NCBI RefSeq assembly: GCF_004053875.1
Contig: NZ_SBIP01000008.1
Location: forward strand, 1 to 64,000
From: Neorhizobium lilium
Lineage (GTDB): Bacteria > Pseudomonadota > Alphaproteobacteria > Rhizobiales > Rhizobiaceae
Direction: 5' to 3'
DNA length: 64,000 bases
Shown: one piece after another, positions 12,364-20,062 of the stretch
How positions within the stretch are numbered: the stretch's first letter is position 1
Layout of the letters: each line of letters opens with the position of its first letter
The notes under the pieces: generated by a model
What the model saw: the letters and a program-made list of their open reading frames with translations, nothing else
Database searches by the model: none
What the model was told of the DNA's origin: nothing
Made by a program: the position numbers and the translations under genes

Positions 12364-13224
12364 TTAGCGGCAATCCCGGGCCGGGCCGGTGCAGACTGCG
12401 CCACCGTCCTGGCTCCGCATCCCACCCCAGGGACGACGAGGTTGATCGTCCTGGTTCTGGTTCTGGTTCTGGTCGCGGCTTTCCTGGGGCGGTTGCGGAC
12501 GTTCATCCCTGTTCCGGCCGGGGTCCCGATCAGGTCGCGGCGGTCGATTGTCACCGTCCACACGCGGCGGCGGCGGAGGGCGCCGATCATCGCGATCCTG
12601 ATCCCGGCCTTCATCACGGTCCCACCGTGGCGGACGCCGGTTCTCATCATCCCATCGCGGCGGACGGCGATTTTCGTCGTCCCAGCGAGGTGGCGGGCGG
12701 CGGTCGTCATCCCATCGCGGTGGTGGACGGCGATTGTCGTCGTCCCAACGTGGCGGCGGCGGGCGGCGATCATCGTTCCAGCGCGGCGGCGGAGGCGGCA
12801 GGGGCCGCTCGGAGCGCCAGTCATACCGGCGCCAACGATCCCGTTCGCGGTAGAAGTTGCGGTCGCGATAATAGCGATCCCAGTAGTTGTCCACCTCGAA
12901 GGTCACACTCGGAATGCCGAGACCCTGATAATAGTTCGGCGCCACATATACGCGATTGGAACGGTAGTTCGCCTTCACATAGTTGCCGGAGACCCAGCCA
13001 CGACCGCCGACGAAGGAGACGTCGCACCAATTGACGCTGCTCATGCAGCCATTGATCGTTACGGGAGCGCCGACAGGAACCACCGCCACCGCCGGATATG
13101 CCGTGCTTGGGCCCGACCGCATATTGACGTTTGCGATTGCGATACCTCGCACGGCAGCGTCAGCGATCGATGGCGCCGCCAGCAGGGCAAAAAGCGCTGC
13201 AGCACTCATCAAAAATTTCTTCAC
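12364..13224 (-). CDS. Exported SH3-domain protein with Arg/Pro/Asp repeats
   Basis: The 286-residue product has a Sec signal peptide (residues 1-23, cleavage near ADA/AV), then a bacterial SH3 domain (about 26-88) with the usual VNMRSGPS and GWVSGNY segments. The remainder is highly charged and proline-rich. Residues 148-203 hold six tandem copies of a 10-11-residue unit beginning RW(D/N)DD and ending RRPP. SH3b domains often bind cell-wall peptides, so a periplasmic or envelope role is likely but not shown. A strong ribosome-binding site (GGAGGA) precedes the start. Confidence 0.85.
   Translation of the reverse strand: MKKFLMSAAALFALLAAPSIADAAVRGIAIANVNMRSGPSTAYPAVAVVPVGAPVTINGCMSSVNWCDVSFVGGRGWVSGNYVKANYRSNRVYVAPNYYQGLGIPSVTFEVDNYWDRYYRDRNFYRERDRWRRYDWRSERPLPPPPPRWNDDRRPPPPRWDDDNRRPPPRWDDDRRPPPRWDDENRRPPRWDDENRRPPRWDRDEGRDQDRDDRRPPPPPRVDGDNRPPRPDRDPGRNRDERPQPPQESRDQNQNQNQDDQPRRPWGGMRSQDGGAVCTGPARDCR
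12616..12783 (-). repeat. In-gene tandem repeat encoding RW(D/N)DD...RRPP units
   Basis: Six units of 30-33 bases code for residues about 148-203 of the SH3 protein, with unit starts at Arg 148, 159, 170, 180, 190 and 200. The units are near identical at the DNA level, so copy number could vary between strains by slippage or recombination. Confidence 0.8.
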
Positions 13225-13472
13225 TGTTTCCTCCTGAGGAACATATATCGTCCCAAACCGTCAGCGGGCCGCGAACGACCCGTTTCAATGTTCGATCGGG
13301 CCTTATTGTTCCAGCTTTCGACTGAACGACGCATGAACGGTCCGTTGGAACATGTAGAACCCCGCTTCGAGAAGCGAAACAAGCGCGACATGCCGCAGCC
13401 GGCCATTCGAGGTTTACCCTTGACTTCCAGTCTGCCACGTCCGACTTCATCGGCAAAACCAGGAGCGCGAGC

Positions 13473-14219
13473 ATGAGCGAAGCGGCAAGAACCACCGTAG
13501 ATCCGAGCCAAGTCGAGTGGTTTTCCAAAATGGCAGCGGAGTGGTGGAACCCGAACGGCAAGTTCAAACCGCTTCACAAGTTCAACCCTGTTCGCCTCGC
13601 CTATATTCGAGACCGCATCTGCGACAATTTTGGCCGGGACCCGCGTGGCCACCAGCCGCTGAGCGGGCTGCGCGTTCTTGATATCGGCTGCGGCGGGGGC
13701 CTTCTCTCGGAGCCCATCGCCCGCATGGGCGCGACCGTCGTCGGTGCCGACCCTTCCGAGAAGAATATCGGCATCGCCTCCACCCATGCGGCCGAAAGCG
13801 GCACCTCCGTCGATTACCGCGCCGTGACGGCGGAGCAACTATCCGAGGCCGGAGAAGCTTTCGATGTCGTGCTCAACATGGAAGTGGTCGAGCATGTTGC
13901 TGACGTGCCCTTGTTCATGGGCACCTGCGCCGGCATGGTTCGCCCAGGAGGCCTGATGTTCATCGCCACCATCAACCGCACCTTGAAAGCGCGCGCACTT
14001 GCCATCTTCGCCGCCGAAAACGTACTGCGCTGGCTGCCCAAAGGCACACATCAATATGAAAAGCTCGTGCGTCCGCAGGAGGTCGAGGGCCCGCTGCACC
14101 AGGCGGGACTCGAGATCATCCACCGGACGGGCGTGTTCTACAATCCGCTCCAGGATCGCTGGAACCTGTCCCCGGATATGGACGTGAACTACATGCTGCT
14201 CGCCAAGCGGCCGGCATAA
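13473..14219 (+). CDS. ubiG: Ubiquinone biosynthesis O-methyltransferase
   Basis: UbiG performs both O-methylations of ubiquinone synthesis. The 248-residue protein has the class I methyltransferase motif I (LDIGCGGG, about residues 68-75) and the family-typical WWxPxGxFKPLHxxNPxR N-terminal pattern (AEWWNPNG and LHKFNPVR are visible). Length is standard. It is transcribed alone to the right and converges on the DUF1178 gene 18 bases away. Confidence 0.97.
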   Translation: MSEAARTTVDPSQVEWFSKMAAEWWNPNGKFKPLHKFNPVRLAYIRDRICDNFGRDPRGHQPLSGLRVLDIGCGGGLLSEPIARMGATVVGADPSEKNIGIASTHAAESGTSVDYRAVTAEQLSEAGEAFDVVLNMEVVEHVADVPLFMGTCAGMVRPGGLMFIATINRTLKARALAIFAAENVLRWLPKGTHQYEKLVRPQEVEGPLHQAGLEIIHRTGVFYNPLQDRWNLSPDMDVNYMLLAKRPA

Positions 14220-14237
14220 ATCGCAGCTCTTAGAGAA

Positions 14238-14666
14238 TCAGTTGGCGTCTTCGGGCAGAACCGGCAACGGCGCCACCGCTATGCCTTCTTCCAGAAGCTC
14301 GTGCAGGTCCAAGATGCTTGCCTGACCGACAATGCCGCGCGCGTCTCTCTCGCCGTAATGGATCTTTCGGGCTTCTTCGGGGAACCGGTCTCCGACATCT
14401 TCGGCATTGGCCTTGATGGAAGCGACAGCTTCGCGGATCTTCGCCAGGGCCTCCTGTCGCGCAAGATCCATGACCATCGCTTGTTTCTCTTCCTTCTTGC
14501 GGGCAGTGGAAACAGCTGGCGCCATGAGCATTTTGGAAACGGACGAGGAATTGCAGACGGGGCAGGTCAGAAATCCGATTTCCACCTGGCGATCAAAGTC
14601 CGCGCTTCCGGAAAACCATCCTTCAAACGCATGACCATGGTCGCAGGACAGCGAATACTTGATCAC
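14238..14666 (-). CDS. DUF1178 family protein with a zinc-ribbon-like N-terminus
   Basis: I assign a GTG start at 14666 because GGGAGGA lies eight bases upstream and the product then begins VIKYSLSCDHGH, the usual DUF1178 start. A longer frame upstream reads through an unrelated remnant. The 142-residue protein has C8, H10 and H12 plus a CPVC motif (about residue 36), consistent with zinc binding. Function is unknown. Its start overlaps the stop codon of the preceding nitrilase remnant by four bases (GTGA), suggesting translational coupling inherited from an intact operon. Confidence 0.88.
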   Translation of the reverse strand: MIKYSLSCDHGHAFEGWFSGSADFDRQVEIGFLTCPVCNSSSVSKMLMAPAVSTARKKEEKQAMVMDLARQEALAKIREAVASIKANAEDVGDRFPEEARKIHYGERDARGIVGQASILDLHELLEEGIAVAPLPVLPEDAN

Positions 14667-14803
14667 ACCGCAGTCCTCCCAGACGTCTGGGGATAACGAG
14701 CGCCTTGCGCCGCCGCATCTCGGACAAGGCGCGCCATGCAAGCGGCATTTCGCTCTGGATCGGTTCCGGAGCACGTCTGGATAGCGGCGACCTTGAGAGA
14801 CAT
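14663..14803 (-). pseudogene. Remnant of a carbon-nitrogen hydrolase (nitrilase family) gene
   Basis: A 46-codon frame starts nine bases after grxC. Residues 4-40 read like the N-terminus of Nit-type carbon-nitrogen hydrolases: KVAAIQTCSG, then DPERN, then VRDAAAQGA, and a Tyr-x-Gln-Thr tail where the family has its catalytic Pro-Glu. The frame then ends in TGA. The catalytic Glu, Lys and Cys regions are all missing, so more than 200 codons appear to be gone. An intact hydrolase between grxC and DUF1178 is the order I recall from related genomes. The remaining frame may still be translated because it couples to DUF1178. Confidence 0.7.
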
Positions 14804-14812
14804 GATGTAACC

Positions 14813-15070
14813 TCAGCCGGCGAGCATGGAGTCAAGCTTGCCGGCGCGATCGAGTGCGTGGAGATCGTCGCAGCCACCCACATGCTGACCGTCGATGAAA
14901 ATCTGCGGGAAGGTCGAGCGGCCATTGGCCTTGCCGATCATTTCTTCGCGCAATTCCTTGGAATAGGTTGCATCATGCTCCGTAAAAGCCACGCCCTTGG
15001 CATCCAGCAGGGACTTGGCACGAGCGCAGTAGCCGCAATATTCGCGGGTATAAATGGTGACATCTGCCAT
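14813..15070 (-). CDS. grxC: Glutaredoxin 3
   Basis: This 85-residue thiol-disulfide oxidoreductase uses glutathione to reduce protein disulfides and mixed disulfides. The dithiol active site CGYC is at about residues 12-15, and the glutathione-binding TFPQIFIDG and GGCDD segments follow. I chose ATG at 15070 (MADVTIYT); an ATG two codons upstream is also possible. It heads the leftward run grxC, nitrilase remnant, DUF1178, with comF just upstream on the same strand. Confidence 0.96.
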   Translation of the reverse strand: MADVTIYTREYCGYCARAKSLLDAKGVAFTEHDATYSKELREEMIGKANGRSTFPQIFIDGQHVGGCDDLHALDRAGKLDSMLAG

Positions 15071-15130
15071 GATCATCTCCGGCGCGCGGCAGGCGGGAAT
15101 ACATGTCCGCGCTCAGTCTTGGGGTTTCTG

Positions 15131-15898
15131 TCATATAGGTCCCGAAATGGCCGTTGCAAAGGTCAAAACCGTGACCTCGGCTGCCCCTGCCTTCTTAAGG
15201 GCACGGCTTGCGGACGAAACCGTGGCACCTGTCGTATAGACGTCATCAACGAGAACGAGCCGCTTGCCCCAGACATCTGCCTCCTGGCCGGGAGCAATGG
15301 CAAAGGCCGCGCGAACATTGTCTTGCCGCGCTCTTGCGCTGAGCCCGACCTGGCGGCTTGTCCGCTTGGTGCGGATCAGCGTCAATGGCAGGAACGGCCG
15401 GTCGGACAACAGCGCCAGATGGCGTCCGAGTTCGGCCGCCTGGTTGAACTTTCGCATCGCCAGCCGTGTTCGGTGGAGAGGCACGGGAATGATCCCATCG
15501 CAACTTTCGAGATAGGGCTCGCCGGCGCGCCGCATCCACCCGGCCATCATTGCGGCAAGGTCGGTGCGATCCTTATATTTGAGCGCATGAACAAGCCGGC
15601 GTGCAGCGCCTTCGTGGAGAACGACCGAACGGAGGCGGTCGAAAACAGGGGGGTCGGCAATCGCCTGGGCCGACAATATGCCCGGGCCGGGGTCATAGGA
15701 GAAAGGCAGACCCAGGACTTCGCAAAAGGGCCGCTCGATAAAACGAATATCGCTCCAGCAGGCGGGGCAAAAACCTGCATGGCTCCCGGTCCCGACGCCG
15801 CAGCCCGGACATCTCGGCGGATAGACAATATCACCCAGGCGGCCTACCCAGTTCTGGGCAAGCGACATGATCAGGCGGAAGGCCGCAGGCGACGTCAT
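15131..15898 (-). CDS. comF: ComF family amidophosphoribosyltransferase-like protein
   Basis: ComF proteins combine an N-terminal zinc-ribbon with a phosphoribosyltransferase fold and are linked to DNA uptake or phosphoribosyl chemistry; the exact reaction is unclear. Here the Cys cluster CPGCG and CPAC is near residues 25-50 and the PRPP-binding signature LVLVDDVYTTGAT is near residue 205. Start choice is uncertain: ATG at 15898 or 15907 both fit, and longer starts would overlap the divergent methyltransferase. It precedes grxC in the same direction. Confidence 0.9.
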   Translation of the reverse strand: MTSPAAFRLIMSLAQNWVGRLGDIVYPPRCPGCGVGTGSHAGFCPACWSDIRFIERPFCEVLGLPFSYDPGPGILSAQAIADPPVFDRLRSVVLHEGAARRLVHALKYKDRTDLAAMMAGWMRRAGEPYLESCDGIIPVPLHRTRLAMRKFNQAAELGRHLALLSDRPFLPLTLIRTKRTSRQVGLSARARQDNVRAAFAIAPGQEADVWGKRLVLVDDVYTTGATVSSASRALKKAGAAEVTVLTFATAISGPI

Positions 15899-15962
15899 AC
15901 TCGGCATGGCCTTCACAGTAATCGGTGGAGCCGCCGTTTGAGAATAGGGAAAAGAGACCGGC

Positions 15963-16835
15963 ATGGAAATTCTGTTCGATGAAAAACTTGTTGCTGCCAG
16001 GCGGGAGCGGGCGTTGCAGAAAGGTCAGGGTGCGGCCTTTCTTCTGGACATCGCCGCTCAAGAGCTTTCGGAGCGCCTGGCCGTCGTCGAGCGCCATTTC
16101 GATGAAGCGGTTGAACTGCATGGCGGCAATGGCCTTGCAGCCCGATATGCGCTTGAAACAGGCAAGGTCAATGCCATCCGCCGCGCAGAAACGAGCGAGA
16201 TATTTGGCGCGGGCCAGTCTCCTATCCTTGCGGCCGGCCTGGGCGAAGTGCCCTTGGAGGCTGCTTCCACCAATCTTGTGCTCTCACCGCTTTCGCTGCA
16301 TCTCGTCAACGACCTGCCCGGCACGCTGATCCAGATCCGCCGCGCGCTGAAGCCTGATGGCCTTCTGCTGGCCGCCATACCGGGCGCGGGCACGCTGAAC
16401 GAGCTGCGTGACGCCCTGCTGTCGGCAGAAGCCGAACTGATGGGCGGCGCAAGCCCTCGCGTCATCCCCTTCATCGACGTGCGCGATGCCGGCGCGCTTC
16501 TGCAGCGGGCAGGGTTTGCGCTGCCCGTCGTCGATACCGAAACCTATACCGTGCGATACGATTCCCTGTTTGCGCTGATGCAGGATCTTCGCGCCATGGG
16601 CATGGCCAACCCGCTGGTCGGGCGCAGCCGGGTGCCGCTGACAAGGCGCTTCTTCCTACGGGCAGCGGAGCTCTATGCCGAGCGCTATTCCGATCCGGAC
16701 GGCCGCGTCCGCGCGACCTTCTCGATCATCTATGCGTCCGGATGGGCGCCCCATGAGAGCCAGCAGCAGCCGCTGAAGCCGGGATCGGCCAAGATACGGC
16801 TTGCCGACGCACTGCGCACGATGAAGGACGAATGA
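15963..16835 (+). CDS. SAM-dependent methyltransferase, NDUFAF5/BioC-like
   Basis: The 290-residue protein begins with the pattern LFDEKLVAARRERAL that is typical of the NDUFAF5-like family, whose mitochondrial member hydroxylates an arginine in complex I and which in bacteria is a methyltransferase of unclear target. The central methyltransferase fold is divergent. The SLHLVNDLPG and RRALKPDG segments mark the later strands. It is divergent from comF with about 60 bases between likely starts. A role in respiratory complex assembly is inference from homology. Confidence 0.82.
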   Translation: MEILFDEKLVAARRERALQKGQGAAFLLDIAAQELSERLAVVERHFDEAVELHGGNGLAARYALETGKVNAIRRAETSEIFGAGQSPILAAGLGEVPLEAASTNLVLSPLSLHLVNDLPGTLIQIRRALKPDGLLLAAIPGAGTLNELRDALLSAEAELMGGASPRVIPFIDVRDAGALLQRAGFALPVVDTETYTVRYDSLFALMQDLRAMGMANPLVGRSRVPLTRRFFLRAAELYAERYSDPDGRVRATFSIIYASGWAPHESQQQPLKPGSAKIRLADALRTMKDE

Positions 16836-16847
16836 CGTCGATTGGTC

Positions 16848-17021
16848 CTAGGGAACTGGTGTATCGAGCTTGCTCTGGATCAGTCCGAACAGGTCGGTGA
16901 GCGTGTTGGTCAGAGTGCCGAAGGCGACGATCATAACCATGCAGATGAGGCCGAGGACCAGACCATATTCGACGGCTGTCGCGCCTTGCGTGTCACGCAG
17001 GAAGGATTGCAGCAGACGCAT
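16848..17021 (-). CDS. Flp family type IVb pilin
   Basis: This 57-residue gene is short and easily missed. The product has a brief basic leader, then the Flp signature around GATAVEYGLVLGLI with the conserved Glu18-Tyr19 at the mature N-terminus, followed by a single hydrophobic helix of about 25 residues. Such pilins are cleaved by a prepilin peptidase and assembled by Tad/Cpa machinery, which is not in this window. A ribosome-binding site (AGAGGAA) lies about six bases upstream. The gene converges on the methyltransferase gene 12 bases away. Confidence 0.9.
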   Translation of the reverse strand: MRLLQSFLRDTQGATAVEYGLVLGLICMVMIVAFGTLTNTLTDLFGLIQSKLDTPVP

Positions 17022-17075
17022 CCGATTTCCTCTTCATGGAAGTGAACCAGCGCCATACTACATGTGAAGAGTTAA

Positions 17076-17396
17076 TCAGCAGTCATTGCCGGAACTATAC
17101 CCTTGAACAATACAGACGGAGCCTGGCGTTTCCTGCAAAATGCTTCGGCGGATCGTGTAATGCTTGGAAGTGCCGTCAGATGGCTTGATCGAGCCGGTGC
17201 TGATCATGTCGAAATCTTCCTGGACATGCGCCAGCCGCTTCTGGTCCTCACGTCCCGCAAGCATGGGAGTGATGATCAGCGAAAGGGCGATTACGGCTGT
17301 GCCGAAGAGAAGCGCGAGATTGAGCGCGCCGGTCTTGCCGGATCTGTACGTTGCCCGCTGGCGGACCCGCACAGTTTTCCACAATTCCTCGTCCAT
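17076..17396 (-). CDS. Small single-pass membrane protein of unknown function
   Basis: The 106-residue protein has a basic N-terminus (residues 8-20), one hydrophobic segment at about 25-46, and a periplasmic-looking tail with two cysteines near the C-terminus. I do not recognise a named family. Because it lies directly upstream of the Flp pilin gene in the same direction, with about 55 bases between, it may belong with pilus biogenesis, but this is only positional. Confidence 0.65.
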   Translation of the reverse strand: MDEELWKTVRVRQRATYRSGKTGALNLALLFGTAVIALSLIITPMLAGREDQKRLAHVQEDFDMISTGSIKPSDGTSKHYTIRRSILQETPGSVCIVQGYSSGNDC

Positions 17397-17490
17397 GCCT
17401 CAGGGCCTCATAAACGCACTCAAAGATAAGAGGCCAAACTGCCACATCGGATTGAACGATGTGTTAACAGCGTCTGAATCCGAAGACTCT

Positions 17491-17548
17491 AATTTAAATA
17501 GTTGGAGCGCTTCAGGGTTAATTTAAATAGTTGGAGCGCTTCAGGGTT
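17491..17548. repeat. Perfect 29-bp tandem duplication after mutT
   Basis: The 29-base unit starting AATTTAAATAGTTGG and ending TCAGGGTT occurs twice in direct succession, 17491-17519 and 17520-17548. The right copy contacts the mutT stop codon (17547-17549). Perfect identity indicates a recent event. Confidence 0.95.
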
Positions 17549-17960
17549 AAAGCAGATCCTGCAGGATCGGAATGAGCGGCTCGTCGGCTGGCGGCATGGG
17601 ATAATCGCGCAGGGCCTTGGGCCGCACCCATTTGACGGCTTGACCTTCCCGGCCATAGGGCACCCCCTCGAAGCGCCGGCAGACATAGAGCGGCATCAGA
17701 AGATGGAAGCTCTCGTAGTTATGGCTGGCGAAAGTCAGCGGCGCGAGGCAAGCCGCCTTGGTCTTCACGCCCAGTTCTTCGTCGAGTTCGCGAATGAGGG
17801 TTTCCTCCGGCGTCTCGCCTGGCTCCACCTTGCCCCCCGGAAATTCCCAAAGGCCGGCCAATGATTTGCCCTCCGGCCGCTGCGCCAGAAGAATGCGCCC
17901 ATCCGTATCGATCAGCGCGCAAGCGACCACCAGCAGCATCTTGCGGGGCGACTGGCTCAT
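17547..17960 (-). CDS. mutT: 8-oxo-dGTP pyrophosphatase MutT (Nudix)
   Basis: MutT hydrolyses oxidised guanine nucleotides and so prevents A:T to C:G mutations. The 137-residue product has the Nudix box: GGKVEPGETPEE followed by RELDEELG, with all core residues (about 37-59). ATG at 17960 is chosen because it overlaps the stop of the upstream GNAT gene by four bases (ATGA) and gives the family length. Confidence 0.93.
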   Translation of the reverse strand: MSQSPRKMLLVVACALIDTDGRILLAQRPEGKSLAGLWEFPGGKVEPGETPEETLIRELDEELGVKTKAACLAPLTFASHNYESFHLLMPLYVCRRFEGVPYGREGQAVKWVRPKALRDYPMPPADEPLIPILQDLL

Positions 17961-18739
17961 GCCATCACGCCCTGTCGCCAGTAGCGGTACTCGTAGACTT
18001 TCCGGAAGCCGAATTTGCGGTAAAGCGCGATGGCCGGATCGTTGGTAGAAACGACCTGCAGCCAGGCGCCACGCGCACCGCTGAGACGCGCCCACCGAAG
18101 GGCAGCGGACAGAATTTCTGTTCCTAAGCCGCCCCGGCGCCGGTCGGCAGCGACCGCAAAGGACATGATTCCCGCAAGGTCGTTGTCCTGAACGCAGAGT
18201 GCGACCGCAACTGCACCATCCTTCGGAACTTCCTTGATGAAGAAGCCGGTCTGCGGTTTGATCGAGCTGAGGATCTCGGCCAGGGCCGGCTTGAGGCTCG
18301 CCTCGTCCTTGTCGAGCACAAGGCTGGCGTCGATGAAGCGGCCGATGTCGTGGCTCGGAAGGTAATCCAGCGTATCCGGCAGCGCCAATTCCGTGAGATC
18401 CACCGTCATCACGTCAGCCGTCTCAAACGGTGCCCAGCCCTCCGCCTCCATGAAGGAAAGGAGCTGCGGCGGGATAAGCGGGGTCTCCCGAACGATCAGC
18501 TTGCGCCCATAGGAATCGAAACGTTTGGCCGCCTTCTGCAGCCGCAGGGCGAGATCCCGATGATCGGATGGGTCGAGCGGCACGACGCAGTTGAGGCGTT
18601 TGGACGGATGCCCGCCCGTGAGCCTGATCTGCCAGCTGCCGTCATACGCCACGGACGCGGCCGGCCATGCCCGAAAGCCGACCGCTTCCAGGCGCCGCAC
18701 CGTCGGCAGATCGTGGGGCATGGAATTCGCCAGCGTCAC
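17957..18739 (-). CDS. GNAT family N-acetyltransferase
   Basis: The 260-residue protein carries a C-terminal GNAT domain (about 120-260), with the acetyl-CoA loop RRRGGLGTEILSA and the C-terminal NDPAIALYRKFGF motif. The first half is less conserved. The substrate is unknown. It lies between argJ and mutT, six bases after argJ and overlapping mutT by four bases, so the three form a leftward operon. Confidence 0.88.
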   Translation of the reverse strand: MTLANSMPHDLPTVRRLEAVGFRAWPAASVAYDGSWQIRLTGGHPSKRLNCVVPLDPSDHRDLALRLQKAAKRFDSYGRKLIVRETPLIPPQLLSFMEAEGWAPFETADVMTVDLTELALPDTLDYLPSHDIGRFIDASLVLDKDEASLKPALAEILSSIKPQTGFFIKEVPKDGAVAVALCVQDNDLAGIMSFAVAADRRRGGLGTEILSAALRWARLSGARGAWLQVVSTNDPAIALYRKFGFRKVYEYRYWRQGVMA

Positions 18740-18745
18740 TCTCCG

Positions 18746-19987
18746 TCAGCTCCGGTAATCGCCGTTGATGGCGACATATTCCTTGGTGAGGTCGCAGGTC
18801 CAGACGGTGGCCTTGCCGCTGCCGAGCCCGATATCGACCCGGACCGGAATGTCTTCCTGCTGCATGACGGCAGTGGTTTCCGCTTCCGAATAGGCGGGGT
18901 CGCGCTCGCCGTTCACGGCCACGCGGACGTCGCCGAACCAGATGGCCAACCGGTCCCGATCCGCCATTTCACCGGACTTGCCGACAGCCATGACGATGCG
19001 TCCCCAATTGGCGTCCTCGCCGGCAACCGCTGTCTTGACCAGCGGCGAATTGGCGATCGAAAGCGCGATCCGCTTGGCAGCGACATCTGTTTCGGCACCG
19101 GTGACGGTGACTTCCACCATCTTGCGGGCGCCTTCGCCGTCCCGTACCACTTGCAATGCCAGATCTTTCAGAAGATCGTTCAGCGCCGCACGGAAGCTCT
19201 CCAGGCGCGGATCGTCCGCCGTCTCGATCTTCGCCTGACCGTCTGAAGCCGCAGCGCCGGTCGCAAACAGCATTAATGTGTCGGAGGTCGAGGTGTCGCT
19301 ATCCACGGTGACGGAGTTGAAGCTAGGACCGACGCCGGCCGAAAGCAGGCTCTGCAAGGCAGACGACGCGATATCGGCATCTGTCACGACGAAGGACAGC
19401 ATCGTCGCCATATCAGGCGCGATCATGCCGGCACCCTTGGCGATGCCATTGATGGTAACCGTAACGCCGCCAATCTCCGCCGTGCGCGTCGCAACCTTGG
19501 GATAGGTATCCGTGGTCATGATGGCCTTGGCGGCGTCCTGCCAGAAATCGCCATGCGCCTGCTCGTTCATTTCGCCGAGTACGCCTGCAAATTTGGTGGC
19601 GTCGAGAGGTTCTCCAATCACACCCGTCGAGGCCAGGTAGACTTCGTTTTCGCCGCAACCGACGGCCTGCGCTGCCGATTTTGCCGTCAGTTCGGTTGCA
19701 GCCTTCCCCTTCTGCCCGGTAAAGGCATTGGCATTGCCGGAATTGACGACCACCGCCCGCGCGGTACCGTGCGGCAGATTGGCCCGGCAGAAATCGACTG
19801 GAGCGGATGGGCATTTGGAGCGGGTGAAGACGCCCGCAACCGTGGCCGGCTGGTCAAAGACCATCAGCAGCACGTCGGTGCGGTTCTTGTACTTGATGCC
19901 CGCAGCAGCGGTGGCCATGCGCACTCCGCGCAATGCCGGCATTTCGGGATAGGATTTGGGGGCAAGCGGCGAAACGGCACCGGACAT
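18746..19987 (-). CDS. argJ: Bifunctional ornithine acetyltransferase / N-acetylglutamate synthase
   Basis: ArgJ moves the acetyl group from N-acetylornithine to glutamate in the recycling arginine pathway. The 413-residue precursor self-cleaves before a Thr in the MTTDTYPK context (about residue 180), which becomes the catalytic nucleophile of the beta chain. The NSGNANAFTG segment of the family is present. I use ATG at 19987; a frame 14 codons longer has no support. It leads the argJ-GNAT-mutT run, about 75 bases after the parvulin gene. Confidence 0.97.
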   Translation of the reverse strand: MSGAVSPLAPKSYPEMPALRGVRMATAAAGIKYKNRTDVLLMVFDQPATVAGVFTRSKCPSAPVDFCRANLPHGTARAVVVNSGNANAFTGQKGKAATELTAKSAAQAVGCGENEVYLASTGVIGEPLDATKFAGVLGEMNEQAHGDFWQDAAKAIMTTDTYPKVATRTAEIGGVTVTINGIAKGAGMIAPDMATMLSFVVTDADIASSALQSLLSAGVGPSFNSVTVDSDTSTSDTLMLFATGAAASDGQAKIETADDPRLESFRAALNDLLKDLALQVVRDGEGARKMVEVTVTGAETDVAAKRIALSIANSPLVKTAVAGEDANWGRIVMAVGKSGEMADRDRLAIWFGDVRVAVNGERDPAYSEAETTAVMQQEDIPVRVDIGLGSGKATVWTCDLTKEYVAINGDYRS

Positions 19988-20028
19988 CGTCAGATCACCT
20001 GGGTCTGTGTCAAAGGAATATGCGGGCA

Positions 20029-20059
20029 AGGCAAGGCCCGGGAAACCCGGGCCTTGCCT
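20029..20059 (-). terminator. Strong hairpin between parvulin gene and argJ
   Basis: A 14-bp perfect stem (20029-20042 with 20046-20059, three-base loop) lies just after the parvulin stop codon and before argJ on the same strand. No U-tract follows, so it may be a transcript-end stabiliser or attenuating hairpin instead of a classic terminator. Confidence 0.5.
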
Positions 20060-20062
20060 CGA

